This document shows positions 7,629-17,958 of a DNA stretch of 64,000 bases, one piece after another (positions within the stretch are counted from its first letter, which is position 1; each line of letters begins with the position of its first letter). The notes under the pieces are model-generated. The model made no database searches. It saw nothing but the letters and a program-made list of their open reading frames with translations, and was not told the DNA's origin. A program made the position numbers and the translations under genes. The DNA comes from Streptomyces sp. NRRL F-525 (GTDB lineage: Bacteria > Actinomycetota > Actinomycetes > Streptomycetales > Streptomycetaceae): positions 351,795 to 415,794 of the forward strand of contig NZ_JNXE01000004.1 of assembly GCF_000716605.1 (NCBI RefSeq), given 5' to 3'.

Positions 7629-8555
7629 ATGGACGTCGATCTGCGCAAGCTTCGCTACTTCCTCGCGGTGGCCGAGGAACTCCACTTCGGACGCGCCGCG
7701 GAGCGCCTGCACATCACCCAGCCCGTGCTCTCCCGGCAGATCCGGGTGCTCGAGAGCGAGCTGGGCGTGGAAGTGTTCATGCGCGACCGCCGCAGCACCG
7801 TGCTCACACCGGCGGGCGAACAACTCGTCCGCGACGCCGAGCCCCTGCTGGCAGGCGCGGACGCACTGCTGCGGCGGGTACGCGCCGCGGGCGAGAGCGT
7901 CACCCGCTTCACGATCGGGTTCATGCCGGGCATCACGTTGACGCCGGTCATCCGCCTGCTGCGCGAGCGCCACCCCGGGCTGGACGTACGGATGCTGCGC
8001 ACCGGCTGGCACGACCAGGTGGAGGTGCTCCACGACGCCCGCGCGGATGTCGGCATCGTCCGGTTGCCGATCGACCCGGCGGGCCTGGAGATCAGGCCGC
8101 TCTACACCGAACCGCGCCTCGTCATGGTGGCCTCGTCCCATCCCCTCGCCGGCAAGGAGTCCGTGCGGGTCGCCGACCTGGCGGGCGATCACCTCCTGCA
8201 GGACCCCGACGCCGTCCCCGAGTGGCGCGACATCGCGGTGGAACTGCGTACCGGTGAGCGTCGCCCGGTACCGGCGATCCACAGCGTCGAGGAGAAACTC
8301 GAACTCGTCGCCGGCGGACAGGGGATCGCCGTGATCCCGGCGTCCACCGCGAACTTCTACACCCGCCCCGACGTCGAGGCGATCCCGGTCGAGGACCTCG
8401 GCCCCAACCACGTCGCGGCGGCCTGGCCCACCGGGCGGACCACCGGCCTGGTCCAGGAGTTCGTCGACGCCGCCACCACCCTGCTGCCCGAACAGGAGGC
8501 CCGCGCGAGCCACCTCGCGACGGGCGCGGCGGCATCGGGTCCTGACGGGCCGTGA
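7629..8555 (+). CDS. LysR-family transcriptional regulator
   Basis: A 308-residue LysR protein. The winged HTH is residues 1-60: LRKLRYFLAVAEELHFGRAA, then RLHITQPVLSRQIRVLE, the recognition helix. The C-terminal two-lobe effector domain includes IGFMPGITLTPVIR, ARADVGIVRLPID and GGQGIAVIPAS. The start at 7629 follows GGAGGACC. It lies directly after the epimerase-like gene and is probably its local regulator, along with the divergent SDR/amidohydrolase pair. The gene after it is convergent, 78 bases away, with no strong terminator in between. Confidence 0.92.
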   Translation: MDVDLRKLRYFLAVAEELHFGRAAERLHITQPVLSRQIRVLESELGVEVFMRDRRSTVLTPAGEQLVRDAEPLLAGADALLRRVRAAGESVTRFTIGFMPGITLTPVIRLLRERHPGLDVRMLRTGWHDQVEVLHDARADVGIVRLPIDPAGLEIRPLYTEPRLVMVASSHPLAGKESVRVADLAGDHLLQDPDAVPEWRDIAVELRTGERRPVPAIHSVEEKLELVAGGQGIAVIPASTANFYTRPDVEAIPVEDLGPNHVAAAWPTGRTTGLVQEFVDAATTLLPEQEARASHLATGAAASGPDGP

Positions 8556-8633
8556 TGGAAACCCGGCGTCATTCTTCCGAGCAACCGGGGCCCGCAGGCG
8601 TCATCCGTTGGCGTGCCTCCGTGTACCTGGTTC

Positions 8634-9557
8634 TCACCCGGGACTGCACGTGGAGGACTCGCGGGCGGGACGCTCGTCAGGCACAGGACGTGGACGGATC
8701 CGATTGCCGCCGCGTCGTCCTGTGCGTGCGGGTCGGCCCAGGACGACACCGAACAGGACGAGTGCCAGCCCGCACAGCTGCTGGACGGTCAGTACGTCTC
8801 CGGCGACCGCCGTGCCGAGCAGCACGCCGGTGACGGGGTTGAGCAGCCCGATCAGGCCCACCGTGCCCGAGGGCAGGTGCCGCAGTCCGCTGAACCAGGC
8901 GGCGAAGGCCAGCGCGGTGGCGATGAGGGTGACATAGCCGAACGCGAGCAGTGCCGATGGGGAGAGTGCGGGCGGTGGGCCCTCCACGGCCGCGGCGACG
9001 GGCAGCAGGAACAGTCCTCCGGCGGTGAGTTGCCAGGCGGTCGAGGCGAGTACGTCGGTGCCGACTGTGTTCCATCGTTTGGTCAGGATGTGGCCGAAGG
9101 ACGACACGAGCACGGCCGCGGCCGAGGCGGAAATCCCCGGCACACTGATTCCCTCCGTTCCCGTGAGCAGCATGAGGCAGACGCCGCCGAGCCCGATCGC
9201 GGCGCCGGCCAGGTGCGCCGTGCCGGGCCGTTCGGACACCAGGGGCCAGGCGATGAGCATCATCGCCAGCGGGGACACCGCCATGACGGTTGAGGCGATG
9301 CTCGTCGGGAGCAGTTGGGAGGCGGCGTAGACGAGCACGAAGAACACGCTCACGTTGAGCAGTCCGAGCAGCGCGGATCGCCACCACCACGCGCCGCGTG
9401 GTCGCTGCCTGCACAGGCCCAGCAGGACGAGACCGGCGGGCAGCGCCCGCAGAGCCGCCCCGTAGAGGGGAGTGTCGGGTGGCAGGAACTCATGGGTGAC
9501 GTAGTAGTTCGTGCCCCAGGCCACCGGTGCGACGGCGGTCAGTGCCACCCATCGCAT
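8634..9557 (-). CDS. EamA/DMT-superfamily exporter
   Basis: A 307-residue, ten-helix membrane protein made of two EamA repeats. The first covers about residues 1-140 and includes PVAWGTNYYVT and ASTVMAVSPLAMMLIAWP. The second includes GYVTLIATALAFAAWFSGL and VGLIGLLNPVTGVLLGT. Family members export amino acids, metabolites or drugs. Start 9557 (MRWVAL) is preferred because GGAAG lies six bases upstream; another in-frame ATG at 9569 is four codons earlier but has no ribosome site. The gene is divergent from the MarR gene at 9601, and a paired operator covers both ribosome-binding sites, so MarR very probably represses this exporter. Confidence 0.88.
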   Translation of the reverse strand: MRWVALTAVAPVAWGTNYYVTHEFLPPDTPLYGAALRALPAGLVLLGLCRQRPRGAWWWRSALLGLLNVSVFFVLVYAASQLLPTSIASTVMAVSPLAMMLIAWPLVSERPGTAHLAGAAIGLGGVCLMLLTGTEGISVPGISASAAAVLVSSFGHILTKRWNTVGTDVLASTAWQLTAGGLFLLPVAAAVEGPPPALSPSALLAFGYVTLIATALAFAAWFSGLRHLPSGTVGLIGLLNPVTGVLLGTAVAGDVLTVQQLCGLALVLFGVVLGRPARTGRRGGNRIRPRPVPDERPARESSTCSPG

Positions 9558-9559
9558 AT

Positions 9560-9598
9560 TAGCTTCCATGGAAGGCAATATACCTTCCGGGGAAGCTA
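9560..9598. promoter_or_regulatory. Paired MarR-type operator in the exporter/marR divergent region
   Basis: CTTCCATGGAAG (9563-9574) is a perfect 12-bp palindrome. CTTCCGGGGAAG (9584-9595) repeats its arms, with a centre-to-centre distance of 21 bp (two helical turns). The outer arms TAGCTTCC and GGAAGCTA make the whole block near-symmetric. The AT-rich centre (CAATATA) is a likely promoter element. The GGAAG Shine-Dalgarno sequences of both flanking genes are part of the operator. Confidence 0.65.
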
Positions 9599-9600
9599 TT

Positions 9601-10134
9601 ATGGTGTGCATGGACGACCCGCACCCTCCGGACCGCGTGGCCCGCATCCAGGCCGACTGGCGCCGCGAGCGGCCCGACCTCGACATCTCCCCGCAGGGCG
9701 TGATCGGTCGGCTGCACCGCCTGGCCGACCGTCTCACCGAGGAACTCTGCCTCGTCTACGGGCGCTACGGCCTCAGTGAGGGGGAGTTCGACGTGCTGTG
9801 CGCACTGCGCCGCGCCGGTGAGCCGTATGAGCGCGCGCCCGGCGAGCTCGCCGCACACACCATGGTCACCACCGGCGCGATGACGAAGCGGATCGACCGC
9901 CTGGAGCGGGCCGGACTCGTCACCCGCCGCCGTTCCGACGACGACCAGCGCGGCCGTATCGTCGCCCTCACCCGGCCCGGACGCGAACTGATCGACGAGG
10001 CGTTCGCCGACCATATGCGCAACGAACGCCGCCTGCTGGACCTGCTGACGTCCGCCGAGAGCAAAGCACTCGAAGGTCTGCTCACAACGTGGCTCTCCCA
10101 CGTGGAGAATCCGCCTCCGTCCGACAGCAGGTGA
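9601..10134 (+). CDS. MarR-family transcriptional regulator
   Basis: A 177-residue winged-helix repressor: dimerisation helices at both ends, GLSEGEFDVLCALRRAG, then GELAAHTMVTTGAMTKRIDR as the recognition helix, and RSDDDQRGRIVALT as the beta wing with the conserved DxRxR-type hairpin. ATG 9601 follows GGGGAAG with a 5-base spacer; a second ATG at 9610 is possible but badly spaced. The ribosome site is inside the palindromic operator shared with the divergent EamA exporter, so the protein probably represses both itself and the exporter until it binds the exported compound or a relative. The ligand is unknown. Confidence 0.92.
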   Translation: MVCMDDPHPPDRVARIQADWRRERPDLDISPQGVIGRLHRLADRLTEELCLVYGRYGLSEGEFDVLCALRRAGEPYERAPGELAAHTMVTTGAMTKRIDRLERAGLVTRRRSDDDQRGRIVALTRPGRELIDEAFADHMRNERRLLDLLTSAESKALEGLLTTWLSHVENPPPSDSR

Positions 10135-10198
10135 GGAGCGGCAGCCACCGCTACGGCGGCGCCCGCTCCACCCTGGCCTGTTGTTGCACCTTCGTGAA

Positions 10199-11032
10199 AT
10201 GAGCCCGCGAGGCCTTGGAGGGTCGGCAGTACTGCTGCATACAGTTGCATACATAGAAGAGATCACCTACGAGAACCCGTCGGTCGCCGAAGGCATCGCG
10301 GCCATCCGCACCGGCTCCCCGTTCGTCTACGGCCTCACCAACTACGTCGCCGCCAATCTCAGCGCCAACGTCCTGCTGGCCGTCGGCGCCGGCCCCGCCA
10401 TCGGGGCCGCGGCCGACTTCCCCACCGTCTTCCCGGCCGGCGCGGGCGCCGTCTGGATCAACACGGCCGCCCTCATCAGCAACCCCGCCGAACCCGTCAC
10501 CGCCGCGGCCCGCACCGCCCACGCGGCAGGCACCCGCTGGGTGCTCGACCCGGTCGCGGTCGGCGCGGGAGCGGTCGAGTACGACGCGTTCGTCACGTCC
10601 CTGCTGGCGTACCGGCCCACCGTCATCCGCGGCAACGCCAGCGAACTGACCGCGCTCGCGGGCGGCGACAGCACCGGCAAGGGAGTGGAGACCACCCTCT
10701 CCTCCGAGGACGCGATCGGTGTCGTGGAGGACCTCGCCCGGCGCACCGGCGCCATCGTCGCCGTCAGCGGCCCCACCGACTACCTGACCGACGGCACCCG
10801 CACGGTGGCCGTACCCGGCGGTGACGTACGGCTGACCCAGGTGACCGGCGCCGGATGCAGCCTCGGGGCACTGATCGCGGGCGCGCTCGCCGTCGTCCCC
10901 GACGCCCTGACCGCCACCGCGGTCGCGCACGCCGCGTACGCCGTCGCCGCCGAACGCGCCGGTGCCCGCACCACCGGCACCGGCTCCTTCGCCGTCGCCC
11001 TGCTCGACGAGCTGTCCCTGCTCGCCGTCTGA
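10199..11032 (+). CDS. thiM: Hydroxyethylthiazole kinase ThiM
   Basis: Phosphorylates 4-methyl-5-(2-hydroxyethyl)thiazole to feed thiamine salvage. The ribokinase-like fold is clear: SPFVYGLTNYVAANLSANVL is the substrate-binding N-terminus (family form HxxTNxVxxNxTANxxLA), RWVLDPVAVGAG and PTVIRGNASEL follow, and QVTGAGCSLGA is the anion hole with the catalytic Cys. About 277 residues. The start is uncertain: ATG 10199 gives roughly 25 residues of extra N-terminus and has no good ribosome site, and the next in-frame candidates are weak. No TPP-riboswitch consensus lies upstream, which is unusual for a thiamine gene and hints at another control. A monooxygenase, a rhodanese and a GntR regulator follow, so here it may serve sulfur-heterocycle use rather than ordinary thiamine supply. 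Confidence 0.85.
   Translation: MSPRGLGGSAVLLHTVAYIEEITYENPSVAEGIAAIRTGSPFVYGLTNYVAANLSANVLLAVGAGPAIGAAADFPTVFPAGAGAVWINTAALISNPAEPVTAAARTAHAAGTRWVLDPVAVGAGAVEYDAFVTSLLAYRPTVIRGNASELTALAGGDSTGKGVETTLSSEDAIGVVEDLARRTGAIVAVSGPTDYLTDGTRTVAVPGGDVRLTQVTGAGCSLGALIAGALAVVPDALTATAVAHAAYAVAAERAGARTTGTGSFAVALLDELSLLAV
10236..10253 (+). repeat. Direct repeat TGCATACA x2 (10-bp period) at the thiM 5' end
   Basis: TGCATACA occurs at 10236-10243 and 10246-10253, exactly one helical turn apart. It is an AT-rich island in GC-rich DNA, at or inside the first codons of thiM. It could be an operator for the GntR protein encoded at the end of this operon, or part of a promoter. Confidence 0.4.
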
Positions 11033-11067
11033 GCCGCACCGCCGAACCACCCCTCCGGGAGCACCAC

Positions 11068-12441
11068 TTGACGACCGACTACGCCCACCCCGCCCCCCGA
11101 CTGCACCTCGCCGCCTTCCTCAACGCGGGACCTCAGGGAACCGTCGGCTGGCGGCACCCCGACGCCGGCGACGGCTTCCTCACCGCCGCCCACTACACCC
11201 GGATCGCCCGCGTCCTGGAGCGCGCCGGCTTCGACATGGCGTTCGTCCCCGACTCCCTCGCGGTGCCCCGCAGCCTCGGTGACTCCTACGACCCCGCCGT
11301 CACCTGGGGCACCGGCACCCCGCGCCTGGACCCGATCCCGGTCATCACCCTGATGGCCGCCGCGACCGAACACCTCGGCGTCGCGGCCACCGTGTCCACC
11401 GGCTACCAGGAGCCGTTCCACGTGGCCCGGGGCATGGCCACCCTGGACCACCTCGTCGGAGGCCGGGCCGGCTGGAACGTGGTCACCAGCTTCCAGGACG
11501 CCGAGGCCCAGAACTTCGGCCAGGACAAACTCCCCGACCGGCAGTCCCGCTACGACCGGGCGGAGGAGTTCCTGGAGGTCACCGCCCAACTCTGGGACAG
11601 CTGGGCCGACGACGCGATCGTCGCCGACAAGGACAGCGGGATCTACGGCCGCCCCGACCGGGTGCGCGCCGTCGACCACCGGGGTCAACGCTTCGCCGTA
11701 CGCGGCCCGTTGAGCGTGCCCCGGCCGCCCCAGGGCTATCCGGTGATCATCCAGGCGGGCGCCTCCCCGGCCGGCCGGGACTTCGCGGCCCGCTGGGCGG
11801 ACGTGATCTTCTGCAGCCACGAGTCCCTGGAGTCGGCCGTCGCCTTCTATGCCGACATCAAGTCCCGTGCCGCCGCGCACGGCCGGGACCCCGAGCAGCT
11901 CAAGGTGCTCCCGGCCGCGACGACGGTCGTGGGCACCGATCTGAAGGACGCGCTCGCCAAGCACGAGGCGTTCACCGAACTCGTCCACCCCGAGGCCGGG
12001 TTGTCGCGGCTCGCCTACCACGTCAACGTGGACCTCACCCGCTACGACCTCGGCGGGCCGCTGCCCTCCCTGGAGGAAGTGGGAGTCGAGGGCCACTACC
12101 GCGAAGTCGTCGAGTTCGCCGAACGCGAGAAGCTCAGCGTGCGCGAGATCGGCCGCTGGTACGGTGCCCGCACCGAGGGAAACATGATCGGCTCCCCGGC
12201 GGACATCGCCGACACCATGGAAGAGTGGCTCGACGCCGGCGCGGCCGACGGCTTCATGATCCAGGCCACCCATGTCCCCGCCGCCTTCGAGGAGTTCGCC
12301 GACCACGTCGTCCCCGAACTGCGCCGCCGCGGCCTGGTGCGCACCGCCTACACGGGCGGCACCCTGCGCGACAACCTCGGACTCGCCCGCCCCGAACGCG
12401 GCGAGTGGCGGCACCGCGCCCGCTCGGGAGGCCGCGCATGA
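11068..12441 (+). CDS. LLM-class flavin-dependent monooxygenase (NtaA/SnaA/DszA group)
   Basis: A 457-residue bacterial-luciferase-like monooxygenase that uses reduced FMN supplied by a separate reductase. Recognisable parts are RLHLAAFLNAGPQGTVGWRH at the N-terminus, ARVLERAGFDMAFVPD, TLDHLVGGRAGWNVVTSFQD (the NtaA/DszA signature region), AQNFGQD, YPVIIQAGASPAGRDFAA and GSPADIADTMEEWLDAGAADGF. Relatives oxidise aminopolycarboxylates, sulfones or modified cysteines. The start is TTG 11068, with GGGAG seven bases upstream; other starts overlap thiM. Its stop overlaps the ATG of the rhodanese gene by four bases (ATGA), so the two are coupled. No flavin reductase gene is in the window. Confidence 0.9.
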   Translation: MTTDYAHPAPRLHLAAFLNAGPQGTVGWRHPDAGDGFLTAAHYTRIARVLERAGFDMAFVPDSLAVPRSLGDSYDPAVTWGTGTPRLDPIPVITLMAAATEHLGVAATVSTGYQEPFHVARGMATLDHLVGGRAGWNVVTSFQDAEAQNFGQDKLPDRQSRYDRAEEFLEVTAQLWDSWADDAIVADKDSGIYGRPDRVRAVDHRGQRFAVRGPLSVPRPPQGYPVIIQAGASPAGRDFAARWADVIFCSHESLESAVAFYADIKSRAAAHGRDPEQLKVLPAATTVVGTDLKDALAKHEAFTELVHPEAGLSRLAYHVNVDLTRYDLGGPLPSLEEVGVEGHYREVVEFAEREKLSVREIGRWYGARTEGNMIGSPADIADTMEEWLDAGAADGFMIQATHVPAAFEEFADHVVPELRRRGLVRTAYTGGTLRDNLGLARPERGEWRHRARSGGRA

Positions 12442-13313
12442 CCGGCTCCGCTCTCGTCAACGCGGCCTGGCTGCAAGGGCACTTGGACGACGTCGTACTC
12501 CTTGACGCCACCGTTGACCGGCACACCGAACCGGACGGCACCACCGTCTTCGTCAGCGGACTCGCCCTGCACACCGAACGCCGCATCCCCGGCGCCCACT
12601 TCGCCGACCTCGTCGCCGGCTTCTCCGACCCCGGGGCGCGCTTCCCCTTCACCCGCCCGTCCGACGACCGCATCGCTGCATACGCACGCGAACTCGGGAT
12701 CGGCCGGGACTCCACGGTCGTCGTCTACGACCGCCTCTCGGGAGCGTGGGCCGCCCGCGTGTGGTGGGTGCTCCGCTCGGCGGGTATCACCCGCGTCCGG
12801 GTCCTCGACGGCGGACTCACCGCGTGGGAGGCGGCCCAACTCCCGGTCACAGACGGGCGCGAGCCGCCACCGCCGCCGGGTGACGTCGTCGCCGCGCCGG
12901 CCCGCGAACACTTCACCGACCTGTCCCGGATGCGCCGTATCGCCGACGGCGACGACTCCACCCCCGCCGTCTGCGCCCTGCGCCGCACCGAGTACCTGGG
13001 CGACCCCGCCCGCCCCCGCTCCGGACACATCCCCCGCACCACGAACCTGCCCTACGCCGACCTGCTCGCCCCGGACCACACGCTCGACCCCGAACGCACT
13101 GCCCACCTGGCCCAGTCGCACGGACTGCGCGAGGGAGCCGGTACGGTCCTGTACTGCGGCGGAGCGATCAACGCCGCCGGGCTGGCACTCGCCCTCCGCG
13201 AGATCGGCATCGACGACGTGGTCCTCTACGACGGCTCGCTCGGCGAGTGGCGGGCCCACCCCGAACTGCCGTTGGTGACGGGCCCGGAGGGCCCACGACG
13301 AGGAAGCGGATGA
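12438..13313 (+). CDS. Rhodanese-type sulfurtransferase (two-domain, SseA-like)
   Basis: A 291-residue tandem rhodanese. The N-terminal inactive domain has LLDATVDRHTEPDGT, RIPGAHFADL and STVVVYDRLSGAWAARVWWVL; the C-terminal catalytic domain has SGHIPRTTNLPY and the active loop VLYCGGAINAAG with Cys240. The family moves sulfane sulfur from thiosulfate or 3-mercaptopyruvate to thiophilic acceptors through a cysteine persulfide. The loop is CGGAINA rather than CGSGVTA, so the donor cannot be stated. ATGA overlaps join it to the monooxygenase before it and the GntR gene after it. This links oxidative attack on a sulfur compound to persulfide transfer, a few kb from the encapsulated desulfurase. 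Confidence 0.88.
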   Translation: MTGSALVNAAWLQGHLDDVVLLDATVDRHTEPDGTTVFVSGLALHTERRIPGAHFADLVAGFSDPGARFPFTRPSDDRIAAYARELGIGRDSTVVVYDRLSGAWAARVWWVLRSAGITRVRVLDGGLTAWEAAQLPVTDGREPPPPPGDVVAAPAREHFTDLSRMRRIADGDDSTPAVCALRRTEYLGDPARPRSGHIPRTTNLPYADLLAPDHTLDPERTAHLAQSHGLREGAGTVLYCGGAINAAGLALALREIGIDDVVLYDGSLGEWRAHPELPLVTGPEGPRRGSG

Positions 13314-13978
13314 AGAGCACACGCGACACGATCTACGACACACTCAGGCAACGGCTGACCTCCGGGCACTACCCGGCGGACGCCTCCCTCGTACCGCTCG
13401 CCCTGAGCGAGGAGTTCGCGGTCTCCCGTACCCCGGTGCGCGAGGCGCTGGCGCTGCTGGAGCGGGACGGGCTGCTGGTGCCCACCCGGCGCGGATTCGC
13501 ACTGCGCCTGCGCTCGGACGAGGAGATGCTCGAACTCTTCGAGATCCAGGCCGTGTTGGACGCCACGGCCGCCGAGTCGGCGGCGTTGCGCCGCAGCCCG
13601 GTCGACATGGTCCGCCTCGATGCCCACCTCGACCACGCCGAGTCCCTGGACGAGCCCGCGCACATCCGGCGGAGCCTGAACGACTGGCACGACGCGGTGC
13701 GCCAGGCCGCCCACAACGCAACCGTCGTCGCCTTCCTGCGGACCCTCGACGCCCAGGTCAAGACGAGCGCGCCCTGGCGCACCCCCGAAGTCGCCGGCAC
13801 CTTCACCGCCGCCTTCGCCGAACACCGCGCCGTCACCGAGGCCATCCGCACGCAGGACGCCGAGGCGGCCCGCGTCGCGATGCTCGCCCACCACGGCCAC
13901 GACCGGGACCGGCGCATACGGCAACGCGTGCACGCGGACCGTTCGGGGGCGGGCGACGGGCGCGCCGTAGCCGAGTAG
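13310..13978 (+). CDS. GntR-family regulator, FCD (FadR-like) subclass
   Basis: A 222-residue regulator. N-terminal winged HTH: IYDTLRQRLTSGHYPADASL, EEFAVSRTPVREALALLERD, LLVPTRRGFALR. The all-helical C-terminal FCD domain contains ELFEIQAVLDATAAESAAL, the D-x4-N/H type ligand residues (NDWHDAVRQAAHN) and EHRAVTEAIRTQDAEAAR with its conserved His. FCD proteins usually bind small carboxylates, often with a metal. The ATG at 13310 overlaps the rhodanese stop (ATGA). As the last gene of the thiM-monooxygenase-rhodanese unit it is probably the operon's own repressor; the TGCATACA repeats at 10236-10253 are a candidate target. Confidence 0.92.
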   Translation: MKSTRDTIYDTLRQRLTSGHYPADASLVPLALSEEFAVSRTPVREALALLERDGLLVPTRRGFALRLRSDEEMLELFEIQAVLDATAAESAALRRSPVDMVRLDAHLDHAESLDEPAHIRRSLNDWHDAVRQAAHNATVVAFLRTLDAQVKTSAPWRTPEVAGTFTAAFAEHRAVTEAIRTQDAEAARVAMLAHHGHDRDRRIRQRVHADRSGAGDGRAVAE

Positions 13979-14026
13979 GCCGAGGGGGGCCACCCGGACC
14001 CTGACCGTCGGCAGCCGCGTGTGTGA

Positions 14027-14929
14027 TCAGGACGGCCACTCCGGTTCGGAGAGGGTCGCGGCGAGGGCGTCGAGGAGCACTTGGGCGGGCTGGGACGCGG
14101 GCGGTTTGCCGTGGACGGCGGCCACGACCTGTCGGCGCATGCCGTCGATGCGGTGGAGTCTGACACCCGGGTGTCTGTTGGCGAGGAGGGTGAGTCCGGG
14201 CAGCAGGCTCACGCCGAGCCCGGCCGCGACGAGCGCCTGCACAGCCACGTAGTCGTCGGTCTCGAACTCCACGACAGGCTCGAACCCGGCCCGTCCGCAG
14301 GCCGCGACGAGATGCTCACGGCAGCGCTCGCACCCGGCGATCCAGCGGGTGTCGGCGTAGGTGGCCAGCTCGGCCGGGGGACCGTCCCAGGAGCGGTCGG
14401 CCGGGGTGACCACGTACAACGGCTCGTCGAGCAGCGGCGTCATGGTGGTGTCGCGGCGATCGCGCCGGGGCGGGTCGCCGTGCTCGAAGACCAGCGCCAC
14501 GTCGACGTCGTTGTCGCGCAGGGCGTTGAGCGCGTCCGGCGGTTCGGCCTCCCGCAGGGTCAGCTCGATGCCGGGATACCGGTCCAGGACGCGGGCGGCG
14601 GCGAGCGGCACCAGGGTGGCCAACGCCGAGGGAAAGGCGGCCAGTCGGACCCGGCCGGTACGCAGCCCGGCCAGCTCGTCCAGTTCGGCGTGCACCGACT
14701 CGACCTGCGCGAGGATCGACTCGGCGCGGTCCACCAGCAGCCGGCCGGCCTCGGTGAGCCGGATACCGCGCCCCATCCGCTGCAACAGCGGCATGCCGAC
14801 CTCGGCCTCGAGCTTGGCGAGTTGATGGCTCACCGACGGCTGCGCGTAGTGCAGTGCCTCGGCGGCCGCCGTGATCGAACCCTCGCGGGCGACGGCGACC
14901 AATACACGCAACCGACTCAAGTCGATCAT
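14027..14929 (-). CDS. LysR-family transcriptional regulator, divergent from the encapsulin operon
   Basis: A 300-residue LysR protein. HTH: MIDLSRLRVLVAVAREGSIT, AAEALHYAQPSVSHQLAKLE; then VGMPLLQRMGRGIRLTEAG and the effector domain (VRLAAFPSALATLVPLAAA, DNDVDVALVFEHG, VQALVAAGLGVSLLPG). The start at 14929 is where the family HTH begins; an in-frame ATG at 14974 would add 15 residues. The segment RWIAGCERCREHLVAACGRA contains three cysteines close together in the effector domain, possibly a redox- or thiol-responsive feature. The gene is divergent from the encapsulin shell gene (start 15116), with 186 bases between, so it is the obvious candidate regulator of the compartment, perhaps sensing sulfur status. 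Confidence 0.9.
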   Translation of the reverse strand: MIDLSRLRVLVAVAREGSITAAAEALHYAQPSVSHQLAKLEAEVGMPLLQRMGRGIRLTEAGRLLVDRAESILAQVESVHAELDELAGLRTGRVRLAAFPSALATLVPLAAARVLDRYPGIELTLREAEPPDALNALRDNDVDVALVFEHGDPPRRDRRDTTMTPLLDEPLYVVTPADRSWDGPPAELATYADTRWIAGCERCREHLVAACGRAGFEPVVEFETDDYVAVQALVAAGLGVSLLPGLTLLANRHPGVRLHRIDGMRRQVVAAVHGKPPASQPAQVLLDALAATLSEPEWPS

Positions 14930-15115
14930 TTGCGAATCATAGACGGCGTCGATGACGGCCTCGAAAACACGCATTGGACCATTACCGGACGTACTGCGAC
15001 GGTGAATCGATAGTGGGTGCGAGAGATCCCGGCCGCACACCTTTCCGTCGGTGACCGCCGGTGATCCCACCCCGTCACGCGTGCCCGGCCTCCGGGCGCG
15101 GAAAGGAGATGCCGC

Positions 15116-16054
15116 ATGACCACGGCTGTGAATCCACCGTCGCGATCGATGTCGGTGAGCGACAGCGCGGCGCGAACCCTCGCGAACGCCACCAAGACCG
15201 TTCCCCAGATGAGCTCCATCACGCCTCGCTGGCTGGTGCATCTGATGTCCTGGGTCCCGGTCGAGGCCGGCATCTACCGGGTGAACAAGGTCGTTCATCC
15301 CGAGTCGGTGCGCATCGAGTGCGACAACTACGACGAGTCGCCGCTGCCGGACACCTTCGTCGACTACGCGCGGGAGCCCCGCGAGTACCGGCTCAAGGCG
15401 GTCCAGACGGTCCTGGACCTCCACACCCGGATCTCCGACCTCTACTCCAGCCCGCACAACCAGACCGCACAGCAACTGCGGCTGACCATCGAGGCGGTGA
15501 AGGAGCATCAGGAGGGCGAGCTGATCAACAGCCCGGAGTACGGGATGCTGGCCAGCGCGGCGGAGACGCAGCGGATCTCCACGATGGCGGGCCCGCCGAC
15601 GCCGGACGACCTGGACGCCCTCATCACGAAGGTGTGGAAGCAGCCGGCCTTCTTCCTCACCCACCCCGAGGGGATCGCCGCGTTCGGCAGGGAGTGCACC
15701 CGGCGCGGTGTACCGCCGGCCACGGTGAGCATGTTCGGCTCGCAGTTCCTGACCTGGCGCGGGCTGCCGATCATCCCGTCGGACAAGGTCCCGCTGGAGA
15801 ACGGGAGGACGAAGTTCATCCTGCTGCGCACCGGCGAGTCGCGCCAGGGCGTGGTCGGACTGTTCCAGCCCGGGCTCTCGGGCGAGCAGGGGATGGGCCT
15901 GTCGGTGCGCTTCATGCAGATCGACCGCAGCGCCATCGCCTCCTACCTGATCTCCCTGTACTGCTCGCTCGCGGTACTCACCGAGGACGCGCTGGCCGTG
16001 CTCGACGACGTCGAGGTCGACAAGTTCCATGACTACAGCCCGAGTTACCGGTAA
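15116..16054 (+). CDS. Family 2A-type encapsulin shell protein (SrpI-like, HK97 fold)
   Basis: A 312-residue protein that I recognise as the shell protein of a Family 2A encapsulin. It has an extended N-terminal arm (residues 1-35, SVSDSAARTLANATKTVPQM), SSITPRWLVHLMSWVPVEAG, YRVNKV, LDLHTRISDLYSSPHNQ, EYGMLASAAETQRI, LITKVWKQPAFFLTHPEGI, FGRECTRRGVPPATVSMFG, FLTWRGLPIIPSDKVPL, LLRTGESRQGVVGLFQPGL and MGLSVRFMQIDRSAIASYLI. These are the regions conserved in SrpI-like shells; the protein self-assembles into an icosahedral compartment in the cytoplasm. A strong Shine-Dalgarno (AAGGAGATG, 15102-15110) precedes the ATG. The cysteine desulfurase that would be the cargo starts three bases after its stop, the arrangement known for this family. 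It is most often annotated merely as hypothetical or major membrane protein. Confidence 0.88.
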   Translation: MTTAVNPPSRSMSVSDSAARTLANATKTVPQMSSITPRWLVHLMSWVPVEAGIYRVNKVVHPESVRIECDNYDESPLPDTFVDYAREPREYRLKAVQTVLDLHTRISDLYSSPHNQTAQQLRLTIEAVKEHQEGELINSPEYGMLASAAETQRISTMAGPPTPDDLDALITKVWKQPAFFLTHPEGIAAFGRECTRRGVPPATVSMFGSQFLTWRGLPIIPSDKVPLENGRTKFILLRTGESRQGVVGLFQPGLSGEQGMGLSVRFMQIDRSAIASYLISLYCSLAVLTEDALAVLDDVEVDKFHDYSPSYR

Positions 16055-16056
16055 CC

Positions 16057-17957
<1,901 letters not shown>

Positions 17958-17958
<1 letters not shown>

